Shown here: one piece after another, positions 34,867 through 43,980 of the stretch
Layout: each line of letters starts with the position of its first letter
Position numbering within the stretch: the stretch's first letter is position 1
Origin: G963667975 sp963677395
GTDB lineage: Bacteria > Bacteroidota > Bacteroidia > Bacteroidales > G963667975
Direction of reading: 5' to 3'
Assembly: GCA_963677395.2 (NCBI GenBank)
Contig: OY781965.2
Span: forward strand, 2,418,001-2,482,000
DNA length: 64,000 nucleotides
Made by a program: the position numbers and the translations under genes
The notes under the pieces: model-generated
Databases searched by the model: none
What the model was told of the DNA's origin: nothing
Seen by the model: the letters and a program-made list of their open reading frames with translations, nothing else

Positions 34867-35226
34867 ATGGAAATCAGCGGAAGAATCATCAAAATTAATC
34901 CTGTTGTTACAGGTGACGGACGTAATGGTCAATGGAAAAAACAGGAATTCATCCTCGAAACAGTGTCACAATATCCCAAAAAAGTTTGTTTTACCCTTTG
35001 GGGAGATAAGATTGATAAAACCGAAATGCGTGAAGGAATGAATGCGGTAGTGTCTTTTGACCTGGAAAGCAAGGAATATAATGGTCGCTGGTTTACCGAG
35101 GCACGTGCATGGATGGTGAAGGGTGACGAAAACAGGGGTGCTGAATCAATGCCGGCGAATGAACCACGTGCGTTTACACCTTCTAATCTGGATGCCATTG
35201 ACGAAATGGAAAGCTTACCTTTCTAG
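34867..35226 (+). CDS. DUF3127 protein, OB-fold-like, with SSB-like C-terminal tip
   Basis: 119 residues from ATG 34867 (MEISGRIIKINPVV); upstream codons lack family character. The N-terminal ~85 residues match the DUF3127 pattern (small beta-barrel, GQWKKQEFILET, NAVVSFDLESKEYNGRWFTE). A flexible linker then ends in the acidic-aromatic tip DAIDEMESLPF, much like the tip by which SSB recruits partners. A single-stranded nucleic-acid role is plausible but not shown. A candidate -7 element TATTTTTG lies at 34809-34816. Confidence 0.75.
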   Translation: MEISGRIIKINPVVTGDGRNGQWKKQEFILETVSQYPKKVCFTLWGDKIDKTEMREGMNAVVSFDLESKEYNGRWFTEARAWMVKGDENRGAESMPANEPRAFTPSNLDAIDEMESLPF

Positions 35227-35578
35227 TTTATGAATGGTTGGTTATCTGTCCTGTTGGATCGATAATGCTTTGAGAATTTCTGAAAAACACCATCGTAAAT
35301 ATATCTTTCCGATTTTTGAAACTCAATATGAGATAGCTGTCAGACTGAGCAAAACAAGATAGTTTATTTCATAATTGACGTATATTATTCAATTTAGTAT
35401 AGCTGTCACCCTGAGAGCCGAAGGGAAAGTCGGAGTAATAGCCATTTCAGCCATTCTTCTCAATTTACACTCAACCTCGTTTTAACTACAAAAAGGGCTT
35501 GATTATTCACGCTCAACCTTTTTTATTTTCTAACCGGAATTTGCAAATCTACTTTCGCATTTGTAAAAAACCGGTAAA
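35227..35578. other. intergenic region with REP-like words and a terminator
   Basis: No gene is seen in this 352-bp gap. ATAGCTGTCA.xCTGAG appears twice (about 35333 and 35399); the second, GCTGTCACCCTGAGAGCCGAAGGG, looks like a worn REP. A terminator-like stem AAAAAGGGCTTGA/CTCAACCTTTTTT with T-rich tail lies at 35489-35530. A near -7 TACTTTCG at 35551 precedes the next gene. Confidence 0.45.
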
Positions 35579-37267
35579 ATGGAAAAGAAAAGATTTGATC
35601 TGCTTCAGAAACTCATTATAGGGATTATCTGTGCGAATTTTACCTTTGTTGCTCATTCGCAGCTTGTGGTTGACACAAGCTTTGCTCCGCAATACCTTGT
35701 TCAAAATGTACTTTTGGGAGCGGGCGTTAATGTGTCTAATATTCAGTTTACGGGAAGTCTTACAGCAATTGCTTCGTTTAATGGCACAAATTCCAATATT
35801 GGACTAACGAGCGGGTTGTTGCTGTCAACAGGTCGTGCGTATGATGCAGTAGGTCCGAATAACAGCCAAAATGGGAATCCGAACTTTGGATTGCTTGGAT
35901 TGCCCGGTGATTCAAGTTTAACGGTTCTGGCTTCTCTCCCTACTGGTTTTACAACGCATGATGCAGCAATTCTTGAATTTGATTTTATTCCGCAATCAGA
36001 CTCATTGAGTTTTGTATATGTATTTGCTTCAGAAGAATATCCTGAATATGTGTGCTCAACGTTTAACGATGTATTTGCCTTTTTTCTTACAGGACCAAAG
36101 CCCGGAGGAGGAAATTATACCAGTAAAAATATCGCGTTAATCCCGGGATCTAATGATCCGGTGGCAATAAATAATGTGAACGATGGCTCCATTCAGGGAG
36201 GTAATTGTATATCTACCAATACGGCTTTTTATGTAAATAATGGCAGCGGAACAACACCTATACAGAATCCCTCTGTTCAATTTGACGGATTTACAGTTCC
36301 GATGGAAGCAAAGGCGTCAGTAATTGCAGGACAAACTTATCATATCAGGATTGCAATTGCAGATTCTTATGATAATGTGTTTGAGTCAGGAGTATTTCTG
36401 CTTGAAAAAAGCTTTAGCTCAGTTCCTCAAACAATTAGTGCATGGGGAAGTGTAGCCGATACCTTGGCGTATGAAGGTTGTGGTTATGGAAAATTTACTT
36501 TTAAAAGAATAGGTTCTGCACAATCCGCATTGACCATCAAATACAAAATCCTTGGAGATGCAATAAATGGAGTTGATTATGTTACGGATAACAACCAAAT
36601 TGTAAAAGATTCAATTATTATTCCTCAGGGGCAGGTATCGGCAACATTAAATATTTATCCAAAACAGGATAATCTGATCGAAAATGATGAAAAGATTATA
36701 ATTGAAGCATACTATATAATTGCAAATGATACGATTAAAATAAGCGCAACCTTAACAATCCGGAATGTATCACCCCTGCAGGTAACTACTGCTCCCGAAA
36801 AAACAATTTGTCCGGCCAATGGAAGTTCGGCATTACTTGCTGCAACAATTTCAGGCGGAATGCCTCCTTATACAATATTATGGAATCCGGGGAATTTTTC
36901 TCAGAGCCCGGTTTCAGTGACACCTTCGGAAAGTACAGTTTATCACATTAATGTTACAGATACCTGCATCAAAACACCTGTACATTCGGTTCAGCTTGTA
37001 AACGTTATCTGTGATATTAATATTCCCAATATAATTACCCCGAATAACGATGGGTACAATGATGTTTTCGAGATAACGAACATCCGCTATTTTCCCAAAT
37101 CAAAGCTTTCAATATATAATCGATGGGGAAAAGAAATTTTTTCAACAACAGCCTATAAAAACGATTGGAATGGAGATGAATATCCCGATGGGGTTTACTA
37201 TTATATCCTCGATTTAGGCATAAGTAACAGAATTTATAATGGGTCACTAACAATTTTACGAAAATGA
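35579..37267 (+). CDS. secreted choice-of-anchor L protein with T9SS type B sorting domain
   Basis: This 562-residue protein has a signal peptide ending near VAHSQ. A choice-of-anchor L domain spans about residues 40-285 (AILEFDFIPQSDSLSFVYVF, SEEYPEYVCSTFNDVFAFFL). A Calx-beta-like segment follows (~290-400), then an Ig/PKD-like repeat. The C-terminal type IX secretion sorting domain (gliding-type/CHU_C) contains ITPNNDGYNDVF and LSIYNRWGKEIF at ~490-562. It is exported and attached to the cell surface. The stop overlaps the next gene by 4 bp, so the two are co-translated. Confidence 0.88.
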   Translation: MEKKRFDLLQKLIIGIICANFTFVAHSQLVVDTSFAPQYLVQNVLLGAGVNVSNIQFTGSLTAIASFNGTNSNIGLTSGLLLSTGRAYDAVGPNNSQNGNPNFGLLGLPGDSSLTVLASLPTGFTTHDAAILEFDFIPQSDSLSFVYVFASEEYPEYVCSTFNDVFAFFLTGPKPGGGNYTSKNIALIPGSNDPVAINNVNDGSIQGGNCISTNTAFYVNNGSGTTPIQNPSVQFDGFTVPMEAKASVIAGQTYHIRIAIADSYDNVFESGVFLLEKSFSSVPQTISAWGSVADTLAYEGCGYGKFTFKRIGSAQSALTIKYKILGDAINGVDYVTDNNQIVKDSIIIPQGQVSATLNIYPKQDNLIENDEKIIIEAYYIIANDTIKISATLTIRNVSPLQVTTAPEKTICPANGSSALLAATISGGMPPYTILWNPGNFSQSPVSVTPSESTVYHINVTDTCIKTPVHSVQLVNVICDINIPNIITPNNDGYNDVFEITNIRYFPKSKLSIYNRWGKEIFSTTAYKNDWNGDEYPDGVYYYILDLGISNRIYNGSLTILRK

Positions 37268-39573
37268 AAACAAAAGTAATTCTCATCCTGATCGTGTCAA
37301 TTTTGGTATCATTTCCTTTGTTTTCAGAAGCTCAGAAGGAATATGATATCTGGTACTTTGGGGAAAATGCAGGAGTCGATTTTAATACCGGAAATCCTGT
37401 AGTTTTGACAAATGGACAAATAGATACCGAGGAAGGTACATCCGTAATTTGTGATTCAACAGGAAATTTATTGTTTTATACTGATGGAGAAAAGGTTTTA
37501 AACAGAAATCATCAGCAAATGCCTAATGGATTTGGATTATCCGGAAGTTTTTCTTCCTCTCAGTCGGCATTAATTGTCAAAAAACCGGGAAGCAATCGCT
37601 ATTATTACATTTTTACTACAGATGCTCAATTTGGAATTATGGGCGGTTGTGGTTGCCTTTCCTATTCTGTTGTCGATATGTCGTTAAATGGCGGGACTGG
37701 AGATGTAACTCAAAAGAATATTATTTTATCAAACGTAATGGAGGAAAAAATTTCAGGAGTTTTGCACCGGAACAGACAAGATATTTGGATTGTTTCACAT
37801 CAGGGGCATACAAACAGGTTTCTTGCCTATAAAGTTACTTCAGCCGGAGTTGATACAAATCCAGTTATTAGTGATGTTGGACAAGTTCATGATACTCCCT
37901 TTGACGAAATAGGACAATTGAAATTTTCGCCAAATGGAAAGAAAATAGTGGTCTCTACATTAAAGCATTATTTTGAATTGTTTGATTTTGACCGGTCGAG
38001 CGGATTAATCTCTAATCCGGTAGTTATTCAACCTCCATTTACTCAAAATTCTTATGGTGTTGAGTTTTCTCCAAACTCAAAATTTCTTTATACAACTGCC
38101 TGGTATACGTATTTACTTCAGTTTGACATTAGCAGTGGTATCTCTGCTTCAATTAATAATTCCATGATAATCATTGATTCAACACTTTTAGATCCAAATG
38201 GAAGCGGAAATGTTAATCAAAAAGGCTCACTTAAACTGGCAAAAAATGGAAAAATTTATATGTCTAAAACAAATACTGAGTATTTGAGTGTAATCAATTC
38301 TCCCAATTTACCTGGTTTTAGTTGTGGTTTTGTATATGAAGGACTATTGTTAAATAACAGATTATCTAAGCTTGGATTACCCAATAGTATAGTAGTTCCA
38401 AATGAAATTAACTGGAAAAACAAATGTCTGAAAGATACATCTGTATTCACAATAGATGATACATTGGGTGTGAGCCACATTAATTGGGATTACAATGATC
38501 CCGGCGGAAATACAATGAATACTCTGTTTACAGGAAAACATGTTTTTTCCGATACAGGAAATTATAATGTTAAAGTAATTATATATTATTATACCGGAGT
38601 AATTGATACACTAAAAGAAACGGTTACAATAAAGCCTCTTCCTCTGAAACTATTGAACGATACCATTATTTGTCAAAATAATGCCGTAACACTCAATGCC
38701 GGAAATTTGGGATGTAACTTTATGTGGTCAACAGGAGATACAACACAGACTGTAACCATAAATAACTCAGGATTATTCGTTGTTCGCATCAAAAATAGCT
38801 TTGGTTGCGAAGTTCTGGATTCATGTAAAATTGCCCGGTTTAATTCTCCTTATATTGCACTGCATGATACTTCTTTTTGTTTTGGGAATACCATAACATT
38901 AGCAGCGGGAAGTCCATCAGACATTGTGCACTGGTCAACAGGAGACACTTCTAACACAGTAACAATTAATCATACCTGCAATTTGACGATTTTCATAACA
39001 GATACCAACGGGTGTAGCTCTTCCAGAACAATATTGGTAAAACGGATAAATTCAGACTTTGCATATATTCATGCAAATCCGGGTTCCACATCTGTTTATG
39101 ATCCAAATATTCAGTTTGCCGTAACTCCGGACACCACATATATGATGACTCAATGGGAATTTGGTGATGGCGCACAGTCGCAAATTAAAAATCCTTTTCA
39201 TACATATAGTGATACTGGTTGGTTTAATGTAACTTTGTTGGTAAAGAATAGTTTAGGTTGTATTGATTCTAACATGGTGAAAATCTATATTTATCCTGAT
39301 TACGACATATATGTCCCTAATGCATTTACCCCTGATAATGACGGACTAAACGATACTTTTAAGCCGGAAAGTGCTTGTTTGCGCGATTATTCCATGTTCA
39401 TTTATAACCGATGGGGTCAGCTTTTATTTGAAACGAGAGATATTCGTGTCGGTTGGGATGGATCATACCACGGAGAAAAACTACCCTCAAATGTGTATGT
39501 TTACAAGATATTCTACAAGGATTGCATGAATAGAAGTAAAATTAAGTCAGGGGCTTGCACCCTAATACGTTAG
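37264..39573 (+). CDS. secreted WD40-like/PKD protein with T9SS type B sorting domain
   Basis: This 769-residue protein has a signal peptide (to about residue 24). Residues ~25-385 form a beta-propeller-like domain of the kind found in many Bacteroidota surface proteins (WYFGENAGVDF, SVICDSTGNLLFYTDGEKVL, MPNGFGLSGSFSSSQSALIV). Ig/PKD-like modules follow at ~385-690 (WEFGDGAQSQIKNPFHTYSD). The C-terminal sorting domain has VPNAFTPDNDGLNDTF and MFIYNRWGQLLFE. It overlaps the upstream gene by 4 bp and lies 44 bp before the sensor kinase gene. Likely a cell-surface or gliding/adhesion-related protein; ligand unknown. Confidence 0.88.
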   Translation: MKTKVILILIVSILVSFPLFSEAQKEYDIWYFGENAGVDFNTGNPVVLTNGQIDTEEGTSVICDSTGNLLFYTDGEKVLNRNHQQMPNGFGLSGSFSSSQSALIVKKPGSNRYYYIFTTDAQFGIMGGCGCLSYSVVDMSLNGGTGDVTQKNIILSNVMEEKISGVLHRNRQDIWIVSHQGHTNRFLAYKVTSAGVDTNPVISDVGQVHDTPFDEIGQLKFSPNGKKIVVSTLKHYFELFDFDRSSGLISNPVVIQPPFTQNSYGVEFSPNSKFLYTTAWYTYLLQFDISSGISASINNSMIIIDSTLLDPNGSGNVNQKGSLKLAKNGKIYMSKTNTEYLSVINSPNLPGFSCGFVYEGLLLNNRLSKLGLPNSIVVPNEINWKNKCLKDTSVFTIDDTLGVSHINWDYNDPGGNTMNTLFTGKHVFSDTGNYNVKVIIYYYTGVIDTLKETVTIKPLPLKLLNDTIICQNNAVTLNAGNLGCNFMWSTGDTTQTVTINNSGLFVVRIKNSFGCEVLDSCKIARFNSPYIALHDTSFCFGNTITLAAGSPSDIVHWSTGDTSNTVTINHTCNLTIFITDTNGCSSSRTILVKRINSDFAYIHANPGSTSVYDPNIQFAVTPDTTYMMTQWEFGDGAQSQIKNPFHTYSDTGWFNVTLLVKNSLGCIDSNMVKIYIYPDYDIYVPNAFTPDNDGLNDTFKPESACLRDYSMFIYNRWGQLLFETRDIRVGWDGSYHGEKLPSNVYVYKIFYKDCMNRSKIKSGACTLIR

Positions 39574-39617
39574 GCTTTTTTAATAAGAATTTATATACTC
39601 AGTAATAAAGTAAAACC

Positions 39618-41669
39618 GTGTACAAAATCAATATATACATAGCCTCCTTGCTGATTCTCTTCAACTTTTCGTTTATGGACGGAGTTGGACTTGGAAAATC
39701 TCAAAAATTATTGAATACCCCCCAAAAGGAGGATACGAATACAGTATTAAAGTATCTCAATTCGGGATCAGAATATAGATATGTCAATCTTGATTCTTCC
39801 CTTTGTTTTCTTCGTCAGGCATTTGGTATTTCTCAAAAACTGAATTATGAAAAGGGAGTTTCAATTTCGTTATATCTCTACGCTTCTACGCTATCGATTA
39901 AAGGTGAATATGAAAATGCAATAAAAATTTATGATTTAGCATTGCAACAATTTGAAAAATCAGAAAATGTTGCTGGCCAGGCTGATGTTTATTCTGGAAT
40001 CGGAAATGTTTACTATTTCCAGCAGGATTATTTGACCGCTTTGGAGATGCATTACAAAGCCCTTCGGATTTATGAAAGAATCAATAGCGATCAGGGAAAA
40101 TCTCTGTGCTTTCAGAATATAGGAAATATCCTCTATCAAACAGATGATTATGACGAGGCATTACTGAACTATAAAAAGATGTATTACTTTGCGTTTAAAA
40201 GTAATTTTAAATTCGGGATAGCTGATGCATTAATGAATATAGGAAATATATATTTTTATAAGAATGACTATAAAACAGCATTGTCATATTATATTAAATC
40301 CTATAATTGGTTTGTAAAATTAAAAAAAGAGATAAGAGCCATATATGCTCTAAGTAATATTGCCAATATATATCGGCTTCAAAATGAATACCCAAAGGCA
40401 ATAAACCTCTATATCGATTTGCATGAAAGGTTAGAAAAAGCAAATGATATTAAGGGTTTGGTAAATATTAAAGTGCTCATTGCGAAAATATTAGTTGAGC
40501 AAAAAAAATATGATCAGGCCATCGCATATTTAAAATCGGCTCTTCAGATTTCTACTCAATTAAATGACAATGAAATCCGGTCGGGTGCGGCAGAAACTTT
40601 GTCAAAATCGTATGCTACGTTGGGAAGATTTAAAGAAGCTTATGGTTTTCAAATAGAATATGATTCTATTTATAAGGTGTTCTTTAATGAACAAAAAACA
40701 AGGGCAATAAAAGAGCTATCCATTAAACATGAAGTGGAAACAAAAAATAAAAGGATACAATTACTTAGCTATGAAAAAGAACTTCAGGATAACAATCTGC
40801 GCCTGAATAAATTTCTTCTGATTATTGTGACATTATCACTTGTAATCATGTTAGTTATCAGCTTTTCTATTTTTAAATTATATAACTTGAAAACCAAAAC
40901 ATCTCAAATACTCGAAAGCCAGAAGAACATTATTCAGACTCAGAAAAACGAGATTGAAGTTGAAAAAAACAAGTCTGACAACGTTTTACTCAAAATTTTG
41001 AATATAGAATCGAACAGCGAATTAGCAGAAAAGGAAAGCAAAAACCTGACTCTGGAACATTATGAGCTTTTTTCCGACATGTATTTCAAACTTAAAAAGG
41101 ACAATATTCAGGCTCAGTATGAGGCAATAAAAAATCAGGTAAACCCTCATTTTCTTTTTAATAGCCTGAATGTACTCTCGAATTTGGTACATATAGATCA
41201 ATTGTTGGCTGAGCAATTTATTGATCAGTTGGCCAAAGTGTACCGATATGTCCTTGAACAGAAAAACAATGAGCTTGTGTTTATAAAAACAGAAATAGAC
41301 TTTGTGAATTCGTATTTCTTTTTACTGAAAATCAGATTTGAAGATAAGATCATGCTTAATATTGATTTAAAAGAGGAAATACTGAACTACCATACCATTC
41401 CTTTAGCTCTTCAGATTTTGTTGGAGAATGCATTTAAACATAATACGTATTCCACATCAAACCGATTGATAATTGATATTTATAGTGAAGATGATCAGTA
41501 TCTTGTGGTGAAAAACACGTTACAACCCAAAGAAGTGCTTTCAGTGCAATCAACAAAAATTGGTCAGGTAAATATCATCAACAGATATAAATTTATCAGT
41601 CAGAAACCAGTGTTGTTTATTTGGGATGATAAATACTATTATGCAAAAATACCTATTGTTAAGATTTAA
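39618..41669 (+). CDS. TPR-containing LytS-type sensor histidine kinase
   Basis: 683 residues: a signal/anchor at the N-terminus, about six to seven tetratricopeptide repeats at residues ~80-330 (for example ALEMHYKALRIYERIN), and a coiled coil. One transmembrane helix lies at ~398-420, then a second coiled coil, then a His_kinase (LytS/YehU) domain with phospho-accepting His511 in NPHFLFNSLNVLSNL. The ATPase part has LQILLENAFKHN. The start codon is GTG. The TPRs would sit outside the cytoplasm as sensor. The cognate LytTR regulator follows 17 bp later, and the pair may control the two secreted proteins upstream. Confidence 0.88.
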   Translation: MYKINIYIASLLILFNFSFMDGVGLGKSQKLLNTPQKEDTNTVLKYLNSGSEYRYVNLDSSLCFLRQAFGISQKLNYEKGVSISLYLYASTLSIKGEYENAIKIYDLALQQFEKSENVAGQADVYSGIGNVYYFQQDYLTALEMHYKALRIYERINSDQGKSLCFQNIGNILYQTDDYDEALLNYKKMYYFAFKSNFKFGIADALMNIGNIYFYKNDYKTALSYYIKSYNWFVKLKKEIRAIYALSNIANIYRLQNEYPKAINLYIDLHERLEKANDIKGLVNIKVLIAKILVEQKKYDQAIAYLKSALQISTQLNDNEIRSGAAETLSKSYATLGRFKEAYGFQIEYDSIYKVFFNEQKTRAIKELSIKHEVETKNKRIQLLSYEKELQDNNLRLNKFLLIIVTLSLVIMLVISFSIFKLYNLKTKTSQILESQKNIIQTQKNEIEVEKNKSDNVLLKILNIESNSELAEKESKNLTLEHYELFSDMYFKLKKDNIQAQYEAIKNQVNPHFLFNSLNVLSNLVHIDQLLAEQFIDQLAKVYRYVLEQKNNELVFIKTEIDFVNSYFFLLKIRFEDKIMLNIDLKEEILNYHTIPLALQILLENAFKHNTYSTSNRLIIDIYSEDDQYLVVKNTLQPKEVLSVQSTKIGQVNIINRYKFISQKPVLFIWDDKYYYAKIPIVKI

Positions 41670-41686
41670 TATAGAAGTAATTAGTT

Positions 41687-42448
41687 ATGGATATTTTAAT
41701 AGTGGAAGATGAGAAACATGCAGCCTTAAGACTCGAAAAACAACTTAAGCAATGCAACAGTAGTATTAATATTAAGGCAATTCTGTCATCAGTATCCGAA
41801 GCAATTCATTGGATAAAAAATAATCCGGCACCCGATTTAGCCTTTTTTGATATCCAACTGGAAGATGGGCTGAGCTTCGAAATATTTGATAATGTTGATT
41901 TTATAACTCCTATAATTTTTACTACTGCTTACGATTCATTTATGGTGAATGCATTTAAGGTAAATAGTATAGATTATCTGTTAAAACCGATCAGTTCTGA
42001 AGATCTGATCAATGCGTTGAATAAATTTAATAACATCAGCGATTACTATAATTACAAAACAGACAAAATCAATCAGCTGCTGGAAGCTATTAAACAACCT
42101 GATAATAGCGTGAAGCGGAGATTTATGATCAGTTACGGAGATAAGATTAAATCGGTTCCGGTTAAAGACATTGCTTACTTTTACAGTGATGAAGGAATAA
42201 CATATCTCGTAACATTTGATAATCAACATTATCCTTTAGAGTATAGCATTGACACTTTGGAAATTCATACTGATTGTAAGGAGTTTTTCCGGATTAACCG
42301 TCAGTTTCTGATCAGTTCAACCGCTATTGAAACTATCTATTCTTATCCCAAAGGTCGTTATAAAGTTAAGCTACGCCCCGATTCAGATAAAGACACATTT
42401 GTTTCCTGGCGGAGAGGATTTGAGTTTAAAACATGGTTAAATAGCTAA
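41687..42448 (+). CDS. LytTR-family response regulator
   Basis: 253 residues: receiver domain with acidic pocket EDE (7-9), phospho-acceptor Asp55 (FFDIQLEDG), Thr near 85 (FTTAYDSF) and Lys near 104 (DYLLKPIS). The C-terminal LytTR DNA-binding domain spans about residues 145-253 (FYSDEGITYLVTFDNQHYPLEYSID, FFRINRQFLIS). It is coupled to the kinase 39618-41669. It converges with pnuC, with only 5 bp between the stops. Confidence 0.92.
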   Translation: MDILIVEDEKHAALRLEKQLKQCNSSINIKAILSSVSEAIHWIKNNPAPDLAFFDIQLEDGLSFEIFDNVDFITPIIFTTAYDSFMVNAFKVNSIDYLLKPISSEDLINALNKFNNISDYYNYKTDKINQLLEAIKQPDNSVKRRFMISYGDKIKSVPVKDIAYFYSDEGITYLVTFDNQHYPLEYSIDTLEIHTDCKEFFRINRQFLISSTAIETIYSYPKGRYKVKLRPDSDKDTFVSWRRGFEFKTWLNS

Positions 42449-42453
42449 TCGTT

Positions 42454-43041
42454 TCAGAGGCTTTTCTGCCACTCAAAATATCCTTTTATTGCCATTACAG
42501 TATAAACGAGGAAAAGTATGCATGTGAGGTATAATTCTTTATAGGCAAACACACCTATCGAAATAGTATCAACAACAATCCAAACCAACCAGTTTTCAAG
42601 GTATTTTTGAGCAAGCATCCATGTAGCCATTATACTGGATGCTGTCAGAAATGCATCCCACCAGGGCAGGGGAGAGTCTGTATAGTTTTTCAAAACCCAG
42701 GCAATCAGAATGCTTAATACAGTTGTTCCCGTTAAAACTGTAATCCAGGATTTTACGCTTGTTTTTAGTACTCTTAATTCGCCTGATTCCGATTTTTGTT
42801 TGCCGTAGAGCCAATGTATCCAGCCATAAATGCTGATAACAAGATAGTAGATCTGCAGGCTCATATCGGCGTAAAGCTTGGATGTGAAGAATATGGCAAT
42901 ATAAAATATCGAAGTAATTAACCCTATTGGCCATAACCAAATACTTTGCCGGATAGAAAAAAAGATATAGACAATGCCGGAAATCATTCCAATAAATTCC
43001 ACATAATTTGCGCTAAGCCAGAAAAGTATCGTTTGCAGCAT
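42454..43041 (-). CDS. pnuC: PnuC-like nicotinamide riboside transporter
   Basis: 195 residues from ATG 43041 (MLQTILFWLSANYVEFIG); a start at 43083 adds 14 polar residues that do not fit. About seven hydrophobic helices are present, with the PnuC signatures GIVYIFFSIRQSIWLWPIGL and, near the C-terminus, WLVWIVVDTISIGVFAYKELYL. It imports nicotinamide riboside for NAD synthesis. It lies downstream of the DUF4249/TonB receptor pair on the same strand (about 120 bp gap), which may supply the outer-membrane step. Confidence 0.85.
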   Translation of the reverse strand: MLQTILFWLSANYVEFIGMISGIVYIFFSIRQSIWLWPIGLITSIFYIAIFFTSKLYADMSLQIYYLVISIYGWIHWLYGKQKSESGELRVLKTSVKSWITVLTGTTVLSILIAWVLKNYTDSPLPWWDAFLTASSIMATWMLAQKYLENWLVWIVVDTISIGVFAYKELYLTCILFLVYTVMAIKGYFEWQKSL

Positions 43042-43159
43042 TTTGTATGATCTATAAAAAGAAATGAGGCCAACCGACCTCATTTCTCATCCTATTAACC
43101 TATGCAAAAGTATAAAAAAAGAGCTTTGTAATCAGACAGATGTTGTCCTCTGGTGTTTT

Positions 43160-43978
43160 TTATTTGCTGCTTTCCGTAACTTCAAGCATTAATGTATCGG
43201 CATTCAGTCCTGTGAAAATACCATATGCATTTTGGATGCTTGTAGATGGATTTGTGAGCGATTGTGATGAGTTACTGTTGTCATTATATAATGCAGCATA
43301 ATCAGGCAGTACATGGTACAAAATTAATCGGTGTGTTCCGAAGTATTGAAACTGCATCGACTTGATCTCAAGTCCGGCAGATGTTGTAGGTGCTTCTCTG
43401 AACATATTTTTGGGAGCATTGTCATCTTCAAAATCACGAATTGGGTCGAGCGTTTCTTCAATGTTTTCGATTACAACAATGTAGTAAGATTTATCAGTAT
43501 TATCCCAGGTTAGCGATACCGGTTCCGGCATACTGAAACCACCACTGGGAGGAGATGAACCGTCGCCCATTCGTGGTATAGAAATACTTGTTACCGATTG
43601 TTTGAAATTCGTTGGTTTTGCAGGAATAGAGGTGTACGCAAAAACCTCTTTATTGTTGAATTCAAAGCGTAACTGATAGGTGCTTCCTTCTGTTATAATT
43701 AAGGAACTATCGATGTACGAGCCATTTCCAAGAGGAGTTAAAATATGATTCTGGTTGTTGAATGTTACACTAACAGACAAATTTGAAATATCATCTTTAG
43801 AATAAATTACATCAGAAATAAAAGGAATCTGGCGACTGATACTCACACTCAGATATTCGCCGGGTTTTAGGTACGATTCAACAATTGGAGAATCTGTAAA
43901 TTGAGTAGTATTTTCTTTTTCACAAGAAAAAAGTGTTGCTAAAATTGTGGTAAAGACAAATATCTGTAGTGCTCTCAT
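43160..43978 (-). CDS. DUF4249 outer-membrane lipoprotein
   Basis: 272 residues with a lipoprotein signal peptide, lipobox TLFSCEKE (Cys ~19). The beta-rich DUF4249 pattern follows (VESYLKPGEYLSVSISRQIPF near 35, TYQLRFEFNNKEVFAYTSIP near 110). DUF4249 genes normally follow a TonB-dependent receptor and are thought to act as its surface-exposed lid or binding partner, much as SusD does for SusC. Here it begins 3 bp after the receptor stop. The substrate is unknown; pnuC downstream hints at a vitamin-type ligand. Confidence 0.85.
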   Translation of the reverse strand: MRALQIFVFTTILATLFSCEKENTTQFTDSPIVESYLKPGEYLSVSISRQIPFISDVIYSKDDISNLSVSVTFNNQNHILTPLGNGSYIDSSLIITEGSTYQLRFEFNNKEVFAYTSIPAKPTNFKQSVTSISIPRMGDGSSPPSGGFSMPEPVSLTWDNTDKSYYIVVIENIEETLDPIRDFEDDNAPKNMFREAPTTSAGLEIKSMQFQYFGTHRLILYHVLPDYAALYNDNSNSSQSLTNPSTSIQNAYGIFTGLNADTLMLEVTESSK

Positions 43979-43980
43979 GC

